A DNA stretch of 64,000 bases from Terrirhizobium terrae (GCF_030323265.1 NZ_CP104992.1:1363501-1427500); one strand, 5' to 3'; numbered from the stretch's first letter, positions 39,838 to 50,332 are shown. The notes: generated by a model not told the origin, from the letters alone. Made by a program: numbers and translations.

Positions 39838-40845
39838 ATGTCAAATTCCGCAGAGGCCGGCGGTCAGCCAGCCCGCAGCCTGAGGGACCGGTTTCCGCTG
39901 GCAGCCCTCATCATCGAGCGCTGTCTCCTGTCGCTCGTCCTTCTCTTCGCCGTTTCCGTGCTGATCTTCGCCGGTGTGGAAGCACTGCCCGGCGATTTCG
40001 CCACCACCTATCTCGGCCAGTCGGCAACGCCCCAGGCGGTCGCCAACATCCGCGCCGACCTCGGTCTCGATCGACCCGTCGTCACCCGTTATTTCGACTG
40101 GCTGGGCGGCGTCGTGCAAGGTGATTTCGGCACGTCATGGGCGAGCCGCAACTCGGTTTCCGAACAGGTCGGAAACCGGCTCGGCAATTCGCTCTTCCTC
40201 GCAGGTTTCGCGGCGATCATCGCCGTACCGCTGGCGATCGGGCTCGGCATGCTGTCGGTACATTTTCGCGATCGCATGCCAGACAAGATCATCAACGTCA
40301 TCTCGCTGGCGGCGATCTCTCTGCCGGAATTCTTCATCGGCTATCTGCTGATCCTCTACTTCGCGGTCAATTTCGGCATTGCGACCTTCCCCGCGACGGT
40401 CTACCAGGGCATGGGCTTCCTGGAGCGCATCCAGACGATCGCCCTGCCGACGGCGACCCTGGTTCTCGTCGTGCTGGCCCACATGATGCGCATGACGCGA
40501 GCCGCGATCCTCTCGGTCATGTCGTCCGCCTATATGGAAACGGCCGAGCTGAAGGGCCTGTCCAGCTGGCGCGCGATCGTCAAGCATGCAGCGCCGAATG
40601 CGCTGGCACCGATCATCAATGTGGTCGCACTGAACCTCGCCTATCTCGTCGTCGGCGTCGTGGTGGTCGAAGTCGTCTTCGTCTATCCCGGCATGGGCCA
40701 GTACATGGTCGATGCGGTCACCGTGCGCGACATGCCGGTGGTACAGGCCTGCGGCCTGATCTTCGCTGCTGTCTACATCCTGCTCAACATGCTGGCTGAC
40801 ATCCTCGCGATCGTCGCCAACCCGCGCCTGAGGCATCCGCGATGA
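39838..40845 (+). CDS. ABC transporter permease (DppB type)
   Basis: An inner-membrane permease of 335 residues with six predicted helices. It has the DppB-like early loop LPGDFATTYLGQSATPQAV and the EAA-like motif METAELKGLSSWRAIVKHAAPNALAPI. The ATG at 39838 overlaps no neighbour; the next permease begins within the stop codon region (ATGA at 40842). Confidence 0.92.
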   Translation: MSNSAEAGGQPARSLRDRFPLAALIIERCLLSLVLLFAVSVLIFAGVEALPGDFATTYLGQSATPQAVANIRADLGLDRPVVTRYFDWLGGVVQGDFGTSWASRNSVSEQVGNRLGNSLFLAGFAAIIAVPLAIGLGMLSVHFRDRMPDKIINVISLAAISLPEFFIGYLLILYFAVNFGIATFPATVYQGMGFLERIQTIALPTATLVLVVLAHMMRMTRAAILSVMSSAYMETAELKGLSSWRAIVKHAAPNALAPIINVVALNLAYLVVGVVVVEVVFVYPGMGQYMVDAVTVRDMPVVQACGLIFAAVYILLNMLADILAIVANPRLRHPR

Positions 40846-41669
40846 GATTGAGAGAAATCCCCATCACCGCCTGGGTCGGTATTTTCGGCATCGCGCTCGC
40901 CATCTTCTGCGCTCTCTTCGCCCCGCTGATTGCGCCTTATGGCGAGACGGAAGTGGTCGGCGGCGTCTGGCAGGCAGGCGACAGCCAGTTCTTCTTCGGC
41001 CTCGACAATCTCGGCCGCGACATACTCTCGCGGCTGATCTACGGCACCCGCACGACGCTGTTCGTGGCGCTGGCGGCGACCGTCATCTCCTTTTCGCTCG
41101 GCATCATCCTGAGCTTCACGGCCGCCGTTTCCGGCGGGCTGGTCGATACGGTCTTCTCCCGCTTCAACGACCTGATGATGTCGATCCCGACGCTGATCTT
41201 CGCGCTCGTCGTATTGGCCGTGCTGCCGCAATATCTGTTCGTTCTGATCCTCGTCATGGCGGTGCTCGATTCGACCCGCGTCTATCGCCTCGGCCGCGCC
41301 GTGGCGCTCGACGTCGCGGTGATGGAATTCGTCGAGGCGGCGAAACTGCGCGGCGAAGGCAAGACCTGGATCATCTTTCGCGAGATCCTGCCGAACACGC
41401 TGTCGCCGCTGCTGGCCGAATTTGGCCTGCGCTTCGCCTTTGCGATCCTGTTCCTCTCCACCCTCTCCTTCCTCGGCCTCGGCATCCAGCCACCAACGGC
41501 GGACTGGGGCGGTATGGTGAAGGACAACAAGGACGGCATCATTTTCGGCATTCCCGCAGCACTCGTGCCCGGCGGGGCGATCGCGGCTCTCTGCATCTGC
41601 GTCAACCTAGTGGTCGACTGGCTGCTGAAGCGAACCTCCAGCCTGAAGGGAGGCCGTGGCGATGCCTGA
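40842..41669 (+). CDS. ABC transporter permease (DppC type)
   Basis: A 275-residue inner-membrane permease with about six helices, the partner of the preceding DppB-type protein. DppC features are FFGLDNLGRDILSRLIYGTRTTL near the N-terminus and the EAA loop VEAAKLRGEGKTWIIFREILPNTLSPLL. Its stop overlaps the start of the ATPase gene. Confidence 0.92.
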   Translation: MRLREIPITAWVGIFGIALAIFCALFAPLIAPYGETEVVGGVWQAGDSQFFFGLDNLGRDILSRLIYGTRTTLFVALAATVISFSLGIILSFTAAVSGGLVDTVFSRFNDLMMSIPTLIFALVVLAVLPQYLFVLILVMAVLDSTRVYRLGRAVALDVAVMEFVEAAKLRGEGKTWIIFREILPNTLSPLLAEFGLRFAFAILFLSTLSFLGLGIQPPTADWGGMVKDNKDGIIFGIPAALVPGGAIAALCICVNLVVDWLLKRTSSLKGGRGDA

Positions 41670-43302
41670 TCAGAACCTTCTCTCCGTCCGCAATCTCAAG
41701 ATCGAGGCGACAAGCTATCCTCCGGGCGAGCCGCCGAAGCGGATCACCATCGTCGACGGCGTTTCCTTCGATCTCGCCAAGGGCAAGGTTCTCGGCCTGA
41801 TCGGCGAGATCCGGAGCCGGCAAGTCGACGATCGGCCTCTCCGCCCTGGCTTATGGCCGAGGCGGTGCCGAGATCACCGGCGGCGAGGTAAAGCTCGACG
41901 GCACGGACATTCTGAAACTCGGCAAGGGCGGCATCCGCAAGCTGCGCGGCGCGCGAGATCTGTTACGTGGCGCAATCAGCGGCCGCCGCCTTCAACCCCG
42001 CCCACAGGCTGGGCGACCAGGTGATCGAGGCAACCGTCAAGCATGGGCTGATGAGCAAGGACGAGGCGCGCAAGCGGGCGCTCTATCTCTTTCAGGTTCT
42101 CGGCCTGCCGAACCCCGAAACCTTCGGCGAACGTTTTCCGCACCAGGTCTCCGGCGGCCAGCTGCAGCGCGCCATGACGGCGATGGCGCTCTGCTCCAAC
42201 CCGGACCTGATCGTCTTCGACGAACCGACGACGGCGCTCGACGTGACGACCCAGATTGACGTTCTGGCAGCGATCAAGCACGCGATCGAGGAGACCGATA
42301 CGGCGGCGCTCTACATCACCCACGACCTCGCGGTGGTGGCGCAGATCTCCGACGACATCATGGTCCTTCGCCACGGAAAGATGGTGGAATACGGATCCGT
42401 ACAGCAGATCATCCAGGCACCGACGCAGGACTACACGCGAGCGCTGGTGAATGTCCGCCAGACGGCGCGGCAGGAGGCGGCCGATCAATCGGCGGCGCTC
42501 CTCAAGGTCGACAATGTCAGCGCCGAATATTCCAACGGGTTCAAGGTTCTGCACGGCGTTTCCCTGCATCTCTGCAAGGGCCAGACGCTGGCGATCGTCG
42601 GCGAGATCCGGCTCGGGAAAATCCACCCTCGCCCGTGTCATTACCGGTCTTCTTCCGCCGAGTGCCGGTTCGATCACCTTCGAAGGCAAGCCGCTGACGC
42701 CGACGCTGAAAAGCCGGCCTCGCGATGATCTCCGCCGCATTCAGCTCATCTACCAGATGGCTGATACGGCGATGAACCCGCGCCAGACGGTACGCGACAT
42801 CATCGGCCGGCCGCTGACCTTCTATTACGGCCTGCGCGGCGCCGCGAAGACGGCCCGCGTGAAAGAACTTCTGGACCAGATCGAGATGGGCAACGGCTTT
42901 ATCGATCGCTACCCGGCCGAGCTTTCCGGCGGGCAGAAGCAGCGTGTCGCGATTGCCCGCGCACTGGCGGCCAAGCCCGAGCTGATCCTCTGCGACGAAC
43001 CGACCTCGGCACTCGATCCGCTCGTGGCGGAGGGTATCCTCAAGCTGCTGATGAAGCTGCAGGAGGAGCAGCAGCTTTCCTATGTCTTCATCACCCACGA
43101 CATCGCCATCGTGAAGGCCATCGCCGACTCCGTGGCCGTCATGCATCGCGGCAAGCTGGTCCGTTTCGGGCCGAAATCGCAGGCTCTGTCTCCACCCTTC
43201 GACGACTATACCGACCTCCTGCTCAAGTCCGTGCCCGAGATGCAGCTCGGCTGGCTGGAGAAAGTGCTGGCGACCCGGCGCATGGCAAGTGCCGGAAACT
43301 GA
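41662..43302 (+). CDS. Fused double ATPase of the peptide transporter (DppD-DppF), three apparent frameshifts
   Basis: The gene encodes two ABC ATPase domains in tandem, about 546 residues when the frame is corrected. Domain 1 has Walker A GESGAGKSTIGL, a Q loop, signature VSGGQLQRAM, Walker B LIVFDEPTTALD and switch His (ITHDLAV). Domain 2 has GESGSGKSTLARV, LSGGQKQRVAIARA and LILCDEPTSALD. As written the frame breaks at 41806-41811 and 42603-42608, both in a Walker A motif, and at 41955-41960. At each site the DNA reads GAGATC where GAATC is needed, a one-base insertion. The repeated pattern argues for a systematic error rather than mutation. It energises the two permeases upstream. Confidence 0.88.
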
Positions 43303-43323
43303 AGATCGATTGTTGAAAGCAGA

Positions 43324-45330
43324 ATGCGCATGGCTGACCGTTCCTTCACCGTCATCGAAAACCAGTGGATCAGGCTGAAGGACGGGACGCGGCTCGCCGC
43401 CCGCATCTGGATGCCGGAAGGGGCGGAAGCCGATCCGGTGCCGGCCGTCTTCGAATTCCTGCCCTATCGCAAACGGGACGGGACAAGCCCACGCGACGAG
43501 ATCCACCTATCCGGTGTTTGCGGCAGCCGGCATTGCAGGCGTGCGCGTCGATATCCGTGGCTCGGGGGAATCCGACGGTGTCATCGATGGCGAATATACC
43601 GAGCTGGAACTGGCCAATGCCTGCGAGCTGATCGCCTGGATCGCCGAACAGCCCTGGTCGAACGGCTCGGTCGGGATGATGGGTATTTCCTGGGGCGGCT
43701 TCAACTGCCTGCAGGTGGCGGCCCTTCGCCCGCCGGCGCTGAAGGCAGTGATCTCGATCGCTTCCACGACCGACCGCTACAACGACGATATCCATTACAA
43801 GAACGGCTGCCATCTGTCGGCGCAGCTATCCTGGGCGGCGACGATGCTGGCCTACCAATCCCGTTCTCCTGACCCGGAAATCGTCGGCGACCGTTGGCTG
43901 GAAATGTGGATGGAGCGGCTGGAAAACGAGCCATTTTTCATGGAGGAATGGCTCTCCCACCAGCGCCGCGACGCATTCTGGAAGCACGGTTCCATCTGCG
44001 AAGACTACTCGGCTATCGAAATCCCGGCACTTGTCATCGCGGGATGGGCGGACGGATATCGCAACACACCTTTTCTTGCCGCCGAAGGGCTGGGCGACAA
44101 AGCCAAGGCTCTGGTCGGCCCGTGGGTGCACAAATACCCGCATTTCGCCTGGCCGAAGCCACGCGCCGATTTCCATGGCGAGGCGATCGCCTTCTGGAAC
44201 CGCTGGCTGAGGGGCGAAGAGAATGGGATCGAAGAGCTGCCTCAGGTCCGCGCCTACATTCTCGACGGACCAAAGCCGGCGACGCGCCGCGACAACGATC
44301 CCGGCTTCTGGGCCTCAAAGAAGTTTTGGAGCGAACCGGAAAGTGAGTGCTTCTATGTCGACCAGTTCGGCACGCTGCTCGAAGGCATGCCGATCCCGCA
44401 TGCGCCGGCACATGAGATCTATCTCAAATCGCCGCTCGATACCGGCACCGCGGCCGGCGAATGGTTTACTCTCAAACCAGACGCGGAACTTGCCGGCGAC
44501 CAGCGCGGCGACGATGCCGGCTCGCTGACCTTCCAGACGCCCCCGCTCGAAGAAGCGAAGGACTATCTCGGCCGCCCGAGCATCACGCTGACGCTCCGCG
44601 CAGATGCAGAACTGGCCAATCTCTGCGCCCGCATCGTCGATATCCATCCCGATGGTACGGCGACGCGCGTATCCTTCGGCGTCATCAATCTTGCCCATCG
44701 TGACGGCAATGATGAGCCCAAGCCGCTCGTTGCCGGCGAGCCGGTAAAGATCAGGCTCGATCTCGATGCCTGCGGTTATCGCTTCGAGAAAGGCCATCGA
44801 ATCCGGCTATCGCTCTCGACCTCCTATTGGCCGATGATCCTGCCGCCGCCGCTCGATCCTGGTGTGACGATCGACATCGCCTCGCTTGGCCTCGCCATGC
44901 CTTTACTCGGCGAGCACGAGACTTTCGACATGAAGCAGCCGGACAATCCCGATCCGCTGCCGAAATATATCGAACACGCACCGTCGGAGACGCGCCGCTC
45001 AGTCACCCGCGATCTCGCCGCCAATCTGACCCGTTACGAGGTTCTTGAAGACACCGGCCTGTTCGAACATCCCGGCACCCGCCTTTCCACCCGGCAATTG
45101 AAGGAAGAGACCTGGTCCATCAGCCCGGACGATCCTTTGTCGATGACGGGTATCTCGACCTGGACCTGCGACATGAAGCGCGCCCGCTGGTCGGTCCGCA
45201 CCGTCGCGACGGCAAAGATCGCCTGCACGGCGACGGACTGGCTGATCAATGCCTCGGTCATCGCCTATGATGGCGAAAGGCAGATCTTCAAAAGACCTTC
45301 GAGAAGGCGATACCGCGCGACCTCATGTGA
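43324..45330 (+). CDS. CocE/NonD family (peptidase S15-like) hydrolase, two apparent frameshifts
   Basis: An alpha/beta hydrolase of about 668 residues with a C-terminal X-Pro dipeptidyl-peptidase-like jelly-roll domain. The nucleophile Ser is in MGISWGGFNCLQ; ALVIAGWADGY and GPWVHKYPH supply the candidate acid and base. The frame breaks at 43498-43503 (GAGATC for GAATC, restoring DESTYPVFAAAG). It breaks again at the A run 45290-45293, where one more A gives IFKKTFEKAIPRDLM and a stop at 45328-45330. Position behind a peptide-type ABC transporter suggests cytosolic hydrolysis of the imported ester, amide or peptide. Confidence 0.85.
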
Positions 45331-45407
45331 CGTGCGGCACGCCACGTCGATGTGAATTGACCGGCCCCTGCCTGAGGACCACAGTCATGACAACCGGAGG
45401 AGTTGTC

Positions 45408-46109
45408 ATGAGAAAATTTGCACGTCGAAGCCTTGGCGCTGGACTGGCCGGATTGCTGTTCGTTCTGCCCGCAACCACCTCTTTAGCTGCGGAGGCCGCC
45501 GTCGTCATTCCCGCCCCGCTCGTGGATGAGGCATCGAAGGCAAGCAGCGAAACCGCAGTCTTTGCCGGCGGCTGCTTCTGGGGCGTTCAGGGTGTCTTCC
45601 AGCATGTGAAGGGCGTGAAGAACGCTGTTTCAGGCTATTCCGGCGGTGCCAGGGAGACCGCGACCTATGAAACCGTCAGCGGCGGCAAGACTGGGCATGC
45701 GGAATCGGTGGAGGTAACCTTCGATCCCAAGGAGGTAAGCTATGGCACGCTGCTGCAGATCTTCTTTTCGGTGGCACACAATCCGACCCAGCTGAATTTC
45801 CAGGGGCCGGATCACGGCACGCAGTACCGCTCGGCGATATTCACGGCGAGCGATAAGCAGAAAAAGGTGGCCGAGGCCTATATCGCCCAGCTTTCTAGGA
45901 CCGGGCTCTTCCACGATCCGATCGTCACCAAGGTGTCGACGCTCGAGGCTTTCTACCCGGCCGAGAAATACCATCAGGATTTTCTGACCCTGAACCCGGA
46001 TTACCCTTACATCATCTATAACGACATGCCGAAGATCGACAATCTGAAGGCCATCTTCCCGACGGCCTTCAGAGCCAATCCTGTGCTGGTCTCAAAAGCG
46101 AAGACTTAA
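45408..46109 (+). CDS. msrA: Peptide methionine sulfoxide reductase MsrA, exported
   Basis: MsrA reduces methionine-S-sulfoxide. The 233-residue protein starts with a signal peptide (MRKFARRSLGAGLAGLLFVLPATTSLA), so it acts in the periplasm. The catalytic Cys is in FAGGCFWGVQGVF; other family segments are GYSGG, GHAESVEV and HNPTQLNFQGPDHGTQYRSAIF. It contains only this one cysteine, so it would be a 1-Cys type needing an external reductant. The ATG at 45408 follows GGAGGAGTTG. Confidence 0.92.
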   Translation: MRKFARRSLGAGLAGLLFVLPATTSLAAEAAVVIPAPLVDEASKASSETAVFAGGCFWGVQGVFQHVKGVKNAVSGYSGGARETATYETVSGGKTGHAESVEVTFDPKEVSYGTLLQIFFSVAHNPTQLNFQGPDHGTQYRSAIFTASDKQKKVAEAYIAQLSRTGLFHDPIVTKVSTLEAFYPAEKYHQDFLTLNPDYPYIIYNDMPKIDNLKAIFPTAFRANPVLVSKAKT

Positions 46110-46229
46110 GCTTTCGGGTCGGTCAGGAATTTCAGCGCCTGAACCGCGCCTTTGGCATCCACCGTCGGTCTGTTAGCGGTGCTCTCATGCAAGGAAAGCG
46201 AGCTTAGTGGCCATGTCTGGCTACCGGCA

Positions 46230-46646
46230 TCACAGCGCCGAGCTGATGATGTTACAAAGCCCCGTACGCACGACGTCCTTGGTGGTCAGCTGCCCGGCCT
46301 GGATATCGAAGACTGCATCGACGCGTACGCCCGCGCCCTTCTGGCGGGCGACGACGCGCAGTGTCTGGATGCGGCCGCTTCCGGTGGTTTCCTGATAGGC
46401 ATCGATCGAGGAGAGTTCCTTGTTGACCTTGATGCCGGAGAAGCCCTCCGCGGAGACCGCCATCGCGAGATTCTTCAGCACGGCTGCGGATTTCGCCTTC
46501 GGAAACTCTTGCCACGTCCTGTAGCTCAGCGCGGTCATCATCGGTACACCCGATACCTTGAAATTTGCCTCACAGGACGCCGCCTCGGCAAAGCCTGCGC
46601 CCGCGATCAGCAGAACTGCCGTCATTGCAATGATCTTCAATTTCAT
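46230..46646 (-). CDS. Conserved exported protein of unknown function
   Basis: A 138-residue protein with a clear signal peptide (MKLKIIAMTAVLLIAGAGFAEA) and two cysteines in the mature part, one at each end (SCEANF and TGLCNI), that could form a disulphide. No domain is recognised; I know of similar short exported proteins in rhizobia. The gene stands alone between msrA and an esterase gene. Confidence 0.7.
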   Translation of the reverse strand: MKLKIIAMTAVLLIAGAGFAEAASCEANFKVSGVPMMTALSYRTWQEFPKAKSAAVLKNLAMAVSAEGFSGIKVNKELSSIDAYQETTGSGRIQTLRVVARQKGAGVRVDAVFDIQAGQLTTKDVVRTGLCNIISSAL

Positions 46647-46791
46647 CTCCTGAAACGTATTTTTCCAAACACACAGGAACTATCCGACTTCAGATCGGAT
46701 GACGAGAAGAGATGATGCGCGGCTTTTGATCTTTCGACGGCCTGCACCGGTTAAAGATTGGCGATAGGCGTCGGGAGGTCTGTGATACCGG

Positions 46792-47715
46792 TCATAGCGC
46801 CCCTGCCGCCATATCGCGGATTGCGACGCAGAGCGCATCAAACCCCTCCCCGGCGCCAGGGCTCATGTGCCGCGCCCGAAGCCATGCATGAACCATCTGG
46901 GGCTCATCGCGAAAGGCGGCCATGACACCCGCCTCTCTTAGTCTGTCCGCATAGAGCTTGCCGTCATCACGGAGCGGGTCGAAATGTGCTGCCGTGATAT
47001 AGGCCGGAGGCAGGTCCGACAGATCATCCGAGAGAAGCGGATGCGCCACTGGCTCATCTGCGGGCGCTTTCAATACGGCACGGTAATACGCCACGTCAGC
47101 GGTCGTCAGGCCGGGCGCATCGGCCATCTCGCTGTAGGAGCCTGAAACAAGATCACCGCCCAGCGCCGGATAGATCAGCACCTGCCCGACGAGACCCGGC
47201 AGTCTTTCGTCGCGGGCACGCAGGGCAAGCCCGGCCGCGAGGTTTCCGCCAGCACTGTCGCCGATCACCACGACCTGTCTTCCCGCCCCGACAAGCTGTT
47301 TCAACACGCCGAAACAGTCATCCGACTGGGCCGGCCAGACATGCTCCGGCGCCAGCCGGTAGTCGACCGAGACCAGCTCAGCCCCGGCGAACTCGGCAAT
47401 CTCGGCGCAGATGGCATCATGGCTTTGGAGCGAGCCGACGACAAAACCACCGCCATGGAGATAGAGCAGAACCGTATCCGTCGTGATGATCGCAGGCCGA
47501 TAGCGACGGATCGGCACGAACAGCGTCTCGTCTAGAAATATCATGCCCGCAGGCAGCGGCTGATCGAACTGTGCGCAAAGCGCGTCGTACCAGGCCCGCT
47601 GCTGCGAAATCGGGGCGTCGACAGCATCATCCGGATAGAAGCGACTGCAGATCTCCAGAAACTCGAGAATACCGGGCTCATCCGGCTTCGGTGCCTGCGA
47701 GATTTTCGTGTCCAT
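46792..47715 (-). CDS. Alpha/beta hydrolase, HSL/esterase family
   Basis: A cytosolic esterase-like protein of 307 residues. It has the oxyanion-hole motif LHGGGFVVGS, the nucleophile elbow GDSAGGNLAAGLAL, the Asp-containing HFDPLRDDGKLYADRL and the late His in MVHAWLRA. This is the hormone-sensitive-lipase arrangement. The substrate is unknown and no operon partner is evident. Confidence 0.88.
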   Translation of the reverse strand: MDTKISQAPKPDEPGILEFLEICSRFYPDDAVDAPISQQRAWYDALCAQFDQPLPAGMIFLDETLFVPIRRYRPAIITTDTVLLYLHGGGFVVGSLQSHDAICAEIAEFAGAELVSVDYRLAPEHVWPAQSDDCFGVLKQLVGAGRQVVVIGDSAGGNLAAGLALRARDERLPGLVGQVLIYPALGGDLVSGSYSEMADAPGLTTADVAYYRAVLKAPADEPVAHPLLSDDLSDLPPAYITAAHFDPLRDDGKLYADRLREAGVMAAFRDEPQMVHAWLRARHMSPGAGEGFDALCVAIRDMAAGAL

Positions 47716-47897
47716 CGTCAGCCCTCCCGCGTCTTTGATTTCCCAAGCCTAAGGCAAGCCGCCGACTGGTCGCAAGCGTCAAATAAACGTGATGGTTTCG
47801 GCACTTGGGAGCGGCGCTTGCTCCTTGCCAATCTGCGCATAACGCCTAGCTCTCTATCCTGAACGGCTAGGGGAATGGCAGGGTGGCGAGGCGAGAC

Positions 47898-48877
47898 ATG
47901 GTCGGCGGGGCCGAGCAGATATATCGAAGCCGCGCGCTTTGGTTCGAGCATCCAGGCCAGTGCAGCCTGAGGGAGCAGCCGATCCAGCGGACAGAACGCC
48001 AGGTTCTCGTGCGCAGCCTCTATAGCGGCATCAGCCGGGGTACGGAGTCTCTCGTCTTCAATGGCAGGGTTCCCCCTCGGAATATGAGCGGATGCGCGCA
48101 CCTCACCAGGAGGGCGCCTTCACCTTCCCCGTCAAATACGGCTATTCGCTTGTTGGGCGAGTGGAGGATGGCCCGGAAGCGCTCGCGGGCAAGGCCGTCT
48201 TTGCATTGTTTCCGCATCAGGATTTGTTCGCCATCGAGCCGGAGAGCATACATGCCCTGCCGGAGGGCGTACCCGCCGGGCGTGCCGTGCTCGCCGCCAA
48301 CATGGAGACGGCGCTCAACATCGTCTGGGACGCCGAGGCAAGCCCGGGCGACCGGATCGTGGTCTTCGGTGCAGGCGTCGTGGGCCTTCTCACGGCTTAT
48401 ATTGCCTCGCGCATCATCGGTACTGAAGTCACGATCTGCGACGTCAACCCGGCAAGATCAAAGCCGGCTACCGATCTTGGTCTCGACTTTCAGTCTCCCG
48501 CAGCTCTCAGGGGTGAATATGATTGCCTGATCAATGCCTCGGCATCGGCGGAGGCGCTCGGCCAGGCACTCCAACTCGCGGGCCTTGAGAGCCGTATCGT
48601 GGAGGCTAGCTGGTATGGAGATCGGCAGGTGGAAATTCCGCTGGGCGGCGCCTTTCATGCCAGGCGCCTGGCCATCGTCGGTTCGCAGGTCGGCTCCTCC
48701 CACCCCACAAGCGCGCGCTGGACCTACAGGCGACGGCTCGCCAAGGCGCTAGAGCTTCTTCGCGACGACCGGCTCGATTGCCTGATTACAGGCGAAACAT
48801 CTTTCAACGACCTGAAGGATCGATACGCCGATATTCTGGCGTCATCACTCACCCTTTGTCACCGCATCACCTATTGA
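47898..48877 (+). CDS. Zinc-binding alcohol dehydrogenase family protein, one apparent frameshift
   Basis: An MDR-family dehydrogenase of about 326 residues. The N-terminal catalytic domain includes [17 protein letters not shown] and [15 protein letters not shown]. The Rossmann motif is [16 protein letters not shown]. The frame breaks at the C5 run 48072-48076, where a sixth C gives [16 protein letters not shown]. The start at 47898 has GAGG nearby; a GTG at 47883 is an alternative. It stands 10 bases before the PTPS-like gene and is probably the first gene of a five-gene biosynthetic cluster. The usual cysteine zinc ligands are not obvious. Confidence 0.8.
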
Positions 48878-48887
48878 GGACATTATA

Positions 48888-49286
48888 ATGTTTGCTGTTG
48901 AAGTCCGTGATCACATGATGATCGCGCATAGTCTTCCCCGCCCCGTATTCGGTCCGGCACAGGGCATGCATGGCGCAACATTCATCGTTGATGCCGCCTT
49001 CTTCACCCGCGAACTCGACGATGACGGCCTGGCCGTCGATATCGGGCTTGCGACCGAGTTGCTGAAGGAGGTTTTGGCTCCGCTCAACTACCAGAACCTC
49101 GACACGCTGGATCGCTTTCAGGGCAAGATCACCACGACGGAATTCTTGGCCAAGGCGTTGTTCGACGACATCGTCGCGGCGATCCGGAGTGGCCGTTTCG
49201 GAGAGGGCGGAAAGAGGATTTGCCGTTTGCGCATTACCCTGCATGAATCCCATACGGCGCGCGGCTGGTACGAGGCGGATCTGTGA
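48888..49286 (+). CDS. 6-pyruvoyl-tetrahydropterin synthase / QueD-like protein
   Basis: A 132-residue member of the PTPS fold. The first zinc-ligand His is in MMIAHSLP and the second in GMHGATF. The family HxH motif here reads HGA, and the usual catalytic Cys region reads FGPAQG. The downstream blocks NYQNLDT, KITTTEFLAKALFDDI and RITLHESHTARGWYE are well kept, including the Thr-Thr-Glu and the late Glu and His. The substrate may therefore differ from that of standard PTPS or QueD. The stop overlaps the GTG start of the glycosyltransferase (GTGA). Confidence 0.82.
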   Translation: MFAVEVRDHMMIAHSLPRPVFGPAQGMHGATFIVDAAFFTRELDDDGLAVDIGLATELLKEVLAPLNYQNLDTLDRFQGKITTTEFLAKALFDDIVAAIRSGRFGEGGKRICRLRITLHESHTARGWYEADL

Positions 49287-50332
49287 GCCGGACTGTCACA
49301 TTCGCCTATCCGGGCGACCTGAACACGCCGACCGGTGGCTATGGCTACGATCGTCGCCTCATTGCCGGGCTTGGTGATCTCGGCTGGACGGTGGAACCCC
49401 TGTCTCTCGGCGCCGGCTTTCCGACCCCCAATGCTGAGCAACTGCAGGAAGCGGAACGGAAACTGGCGGCGCTTCCCGACGGCGCGATCGTAATCGTCGA
49501 CGGGCTGGCCTTCGGCGTCATGGATGGCTGGGCCAGGCGCGATGCCGGCCGTTTGACGATCATTGCGCTGGTCCACCATCCGCTTGCGATGGAAACCGGA
49601 CTGGATGCGGAAAGCCAGCGATATCTTCATGACACCGAAACGAAGGCGCTCGGCCATACGGCAGGCGTCGTCACGACCTCGGAGACGACTGCGAAACTTG
49701 TCGCCGAGTCTTACGGGGTACCGCTCTCGAACCTTCTCGTCGCAGTCCCGGGCGTTCAGCCGGCAGCACTGGCAACCGGCACTCAAGGAGCGCCGCACAT
49801 CCTGAGTGTCGGCAGCCTTACCCGGCGCAAGGGCCATGACGTCCTGATCTCCGCCCTGGAGAAGATTGCCGACCTCGAATGGACGTGCAGGATCGTCGGA
49901 AGCGCCGATCTCGACCGCGTCACGGCTGACACGCTTCGTAGCCAGCTCTCGGCCTCCAGTATCAAGGACAGGGTGGAGCTCGCCGGTGCCGTCGACGATA
50001 TTCGCGCGGACTTTGCCCGCGCCGACATATTCGCGCTGGCGACACGATATGAGGGGTATGGCATGGTCTTCGCGGAAGCCATGGTCCACGGTCTCCCGAT
50101 CGTCGGCTGCCGGGTTGGCGCAGTGGCCGACGTGGTGCCGGACAATGCCGGCTTTCTCGTCGAGGCCGACGATCCGGACGCATTTGCCGGCGCTTTGCGG
50201 CGTCTGCTGGAGGATACCGATCTGAGAATATCAATGGCCGATGCCGCCGCTGTAGCCGGTGCCAAACTGCCATCCTGGCACGATACCGCCGCGCGCGTGT
50301 CGGACTTTCTGAAAGCGCGCCATGAGTTTTGA
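49283..50332 (+). CDS. Glycosyltransferase family 4 protein
   Basis: A GT-B retaining glycosyltransferase of 349 residues. The N-terminal domain begins VTFAYPGDLNTPTGGYGYDRR. The C-terminal nucleotide-sugar domain has ILSVGSLTRRKGHDVLISAL and the E-x7-E signature in YEGYGMVFAEAMVHGLPIV. It starts with GTG at 49283, coupled to the PTPS-like gene, and overlaps the methyltransferase by 11 bases. With these partners it may glycosylate a pterin- or flavin-like small molecule; this is inference. Confidence 0.88.
   Translation: MSRTVTFAYPGDLNTPTGGYGYDRRLIAGLGDLGWTVEPLSLGAGFPTPNAEQLQEAERKLAALPDGAIVIVDGLAFGVMDGWARRDAGRLTIIALVHHPLAMETGLDAESQRYLHDTETKALGHTAGVVTTSETTAKLVAESYGVPLSNLLVAVPGVQPAALATGTQGAPHILSVGSLTRRKGHDVLISALEKIADLEWTCRIVGSADLDRVTADTLRSQLSASSIKDRVELAGAVDDIRADFARADIFALATRYEGYGMVFAEAMVHGLPIVGCRVGAVADVVPDNAGFLVEADDPDAFAGALRRLLEDTDLRISMADAAAVAGAKLPSWHDTAARVSDFLKARHEF

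Noticed and set aside
41662-45330. True pseudogenisation of the peptide ABC ATPase and CocE hydrolase
   Set aside because: Four of the five breaks share the same GAGATC signature and the fifth is a short A run, while the protein on each side is fully conserved. A systematic sequence error explains this better than decay.
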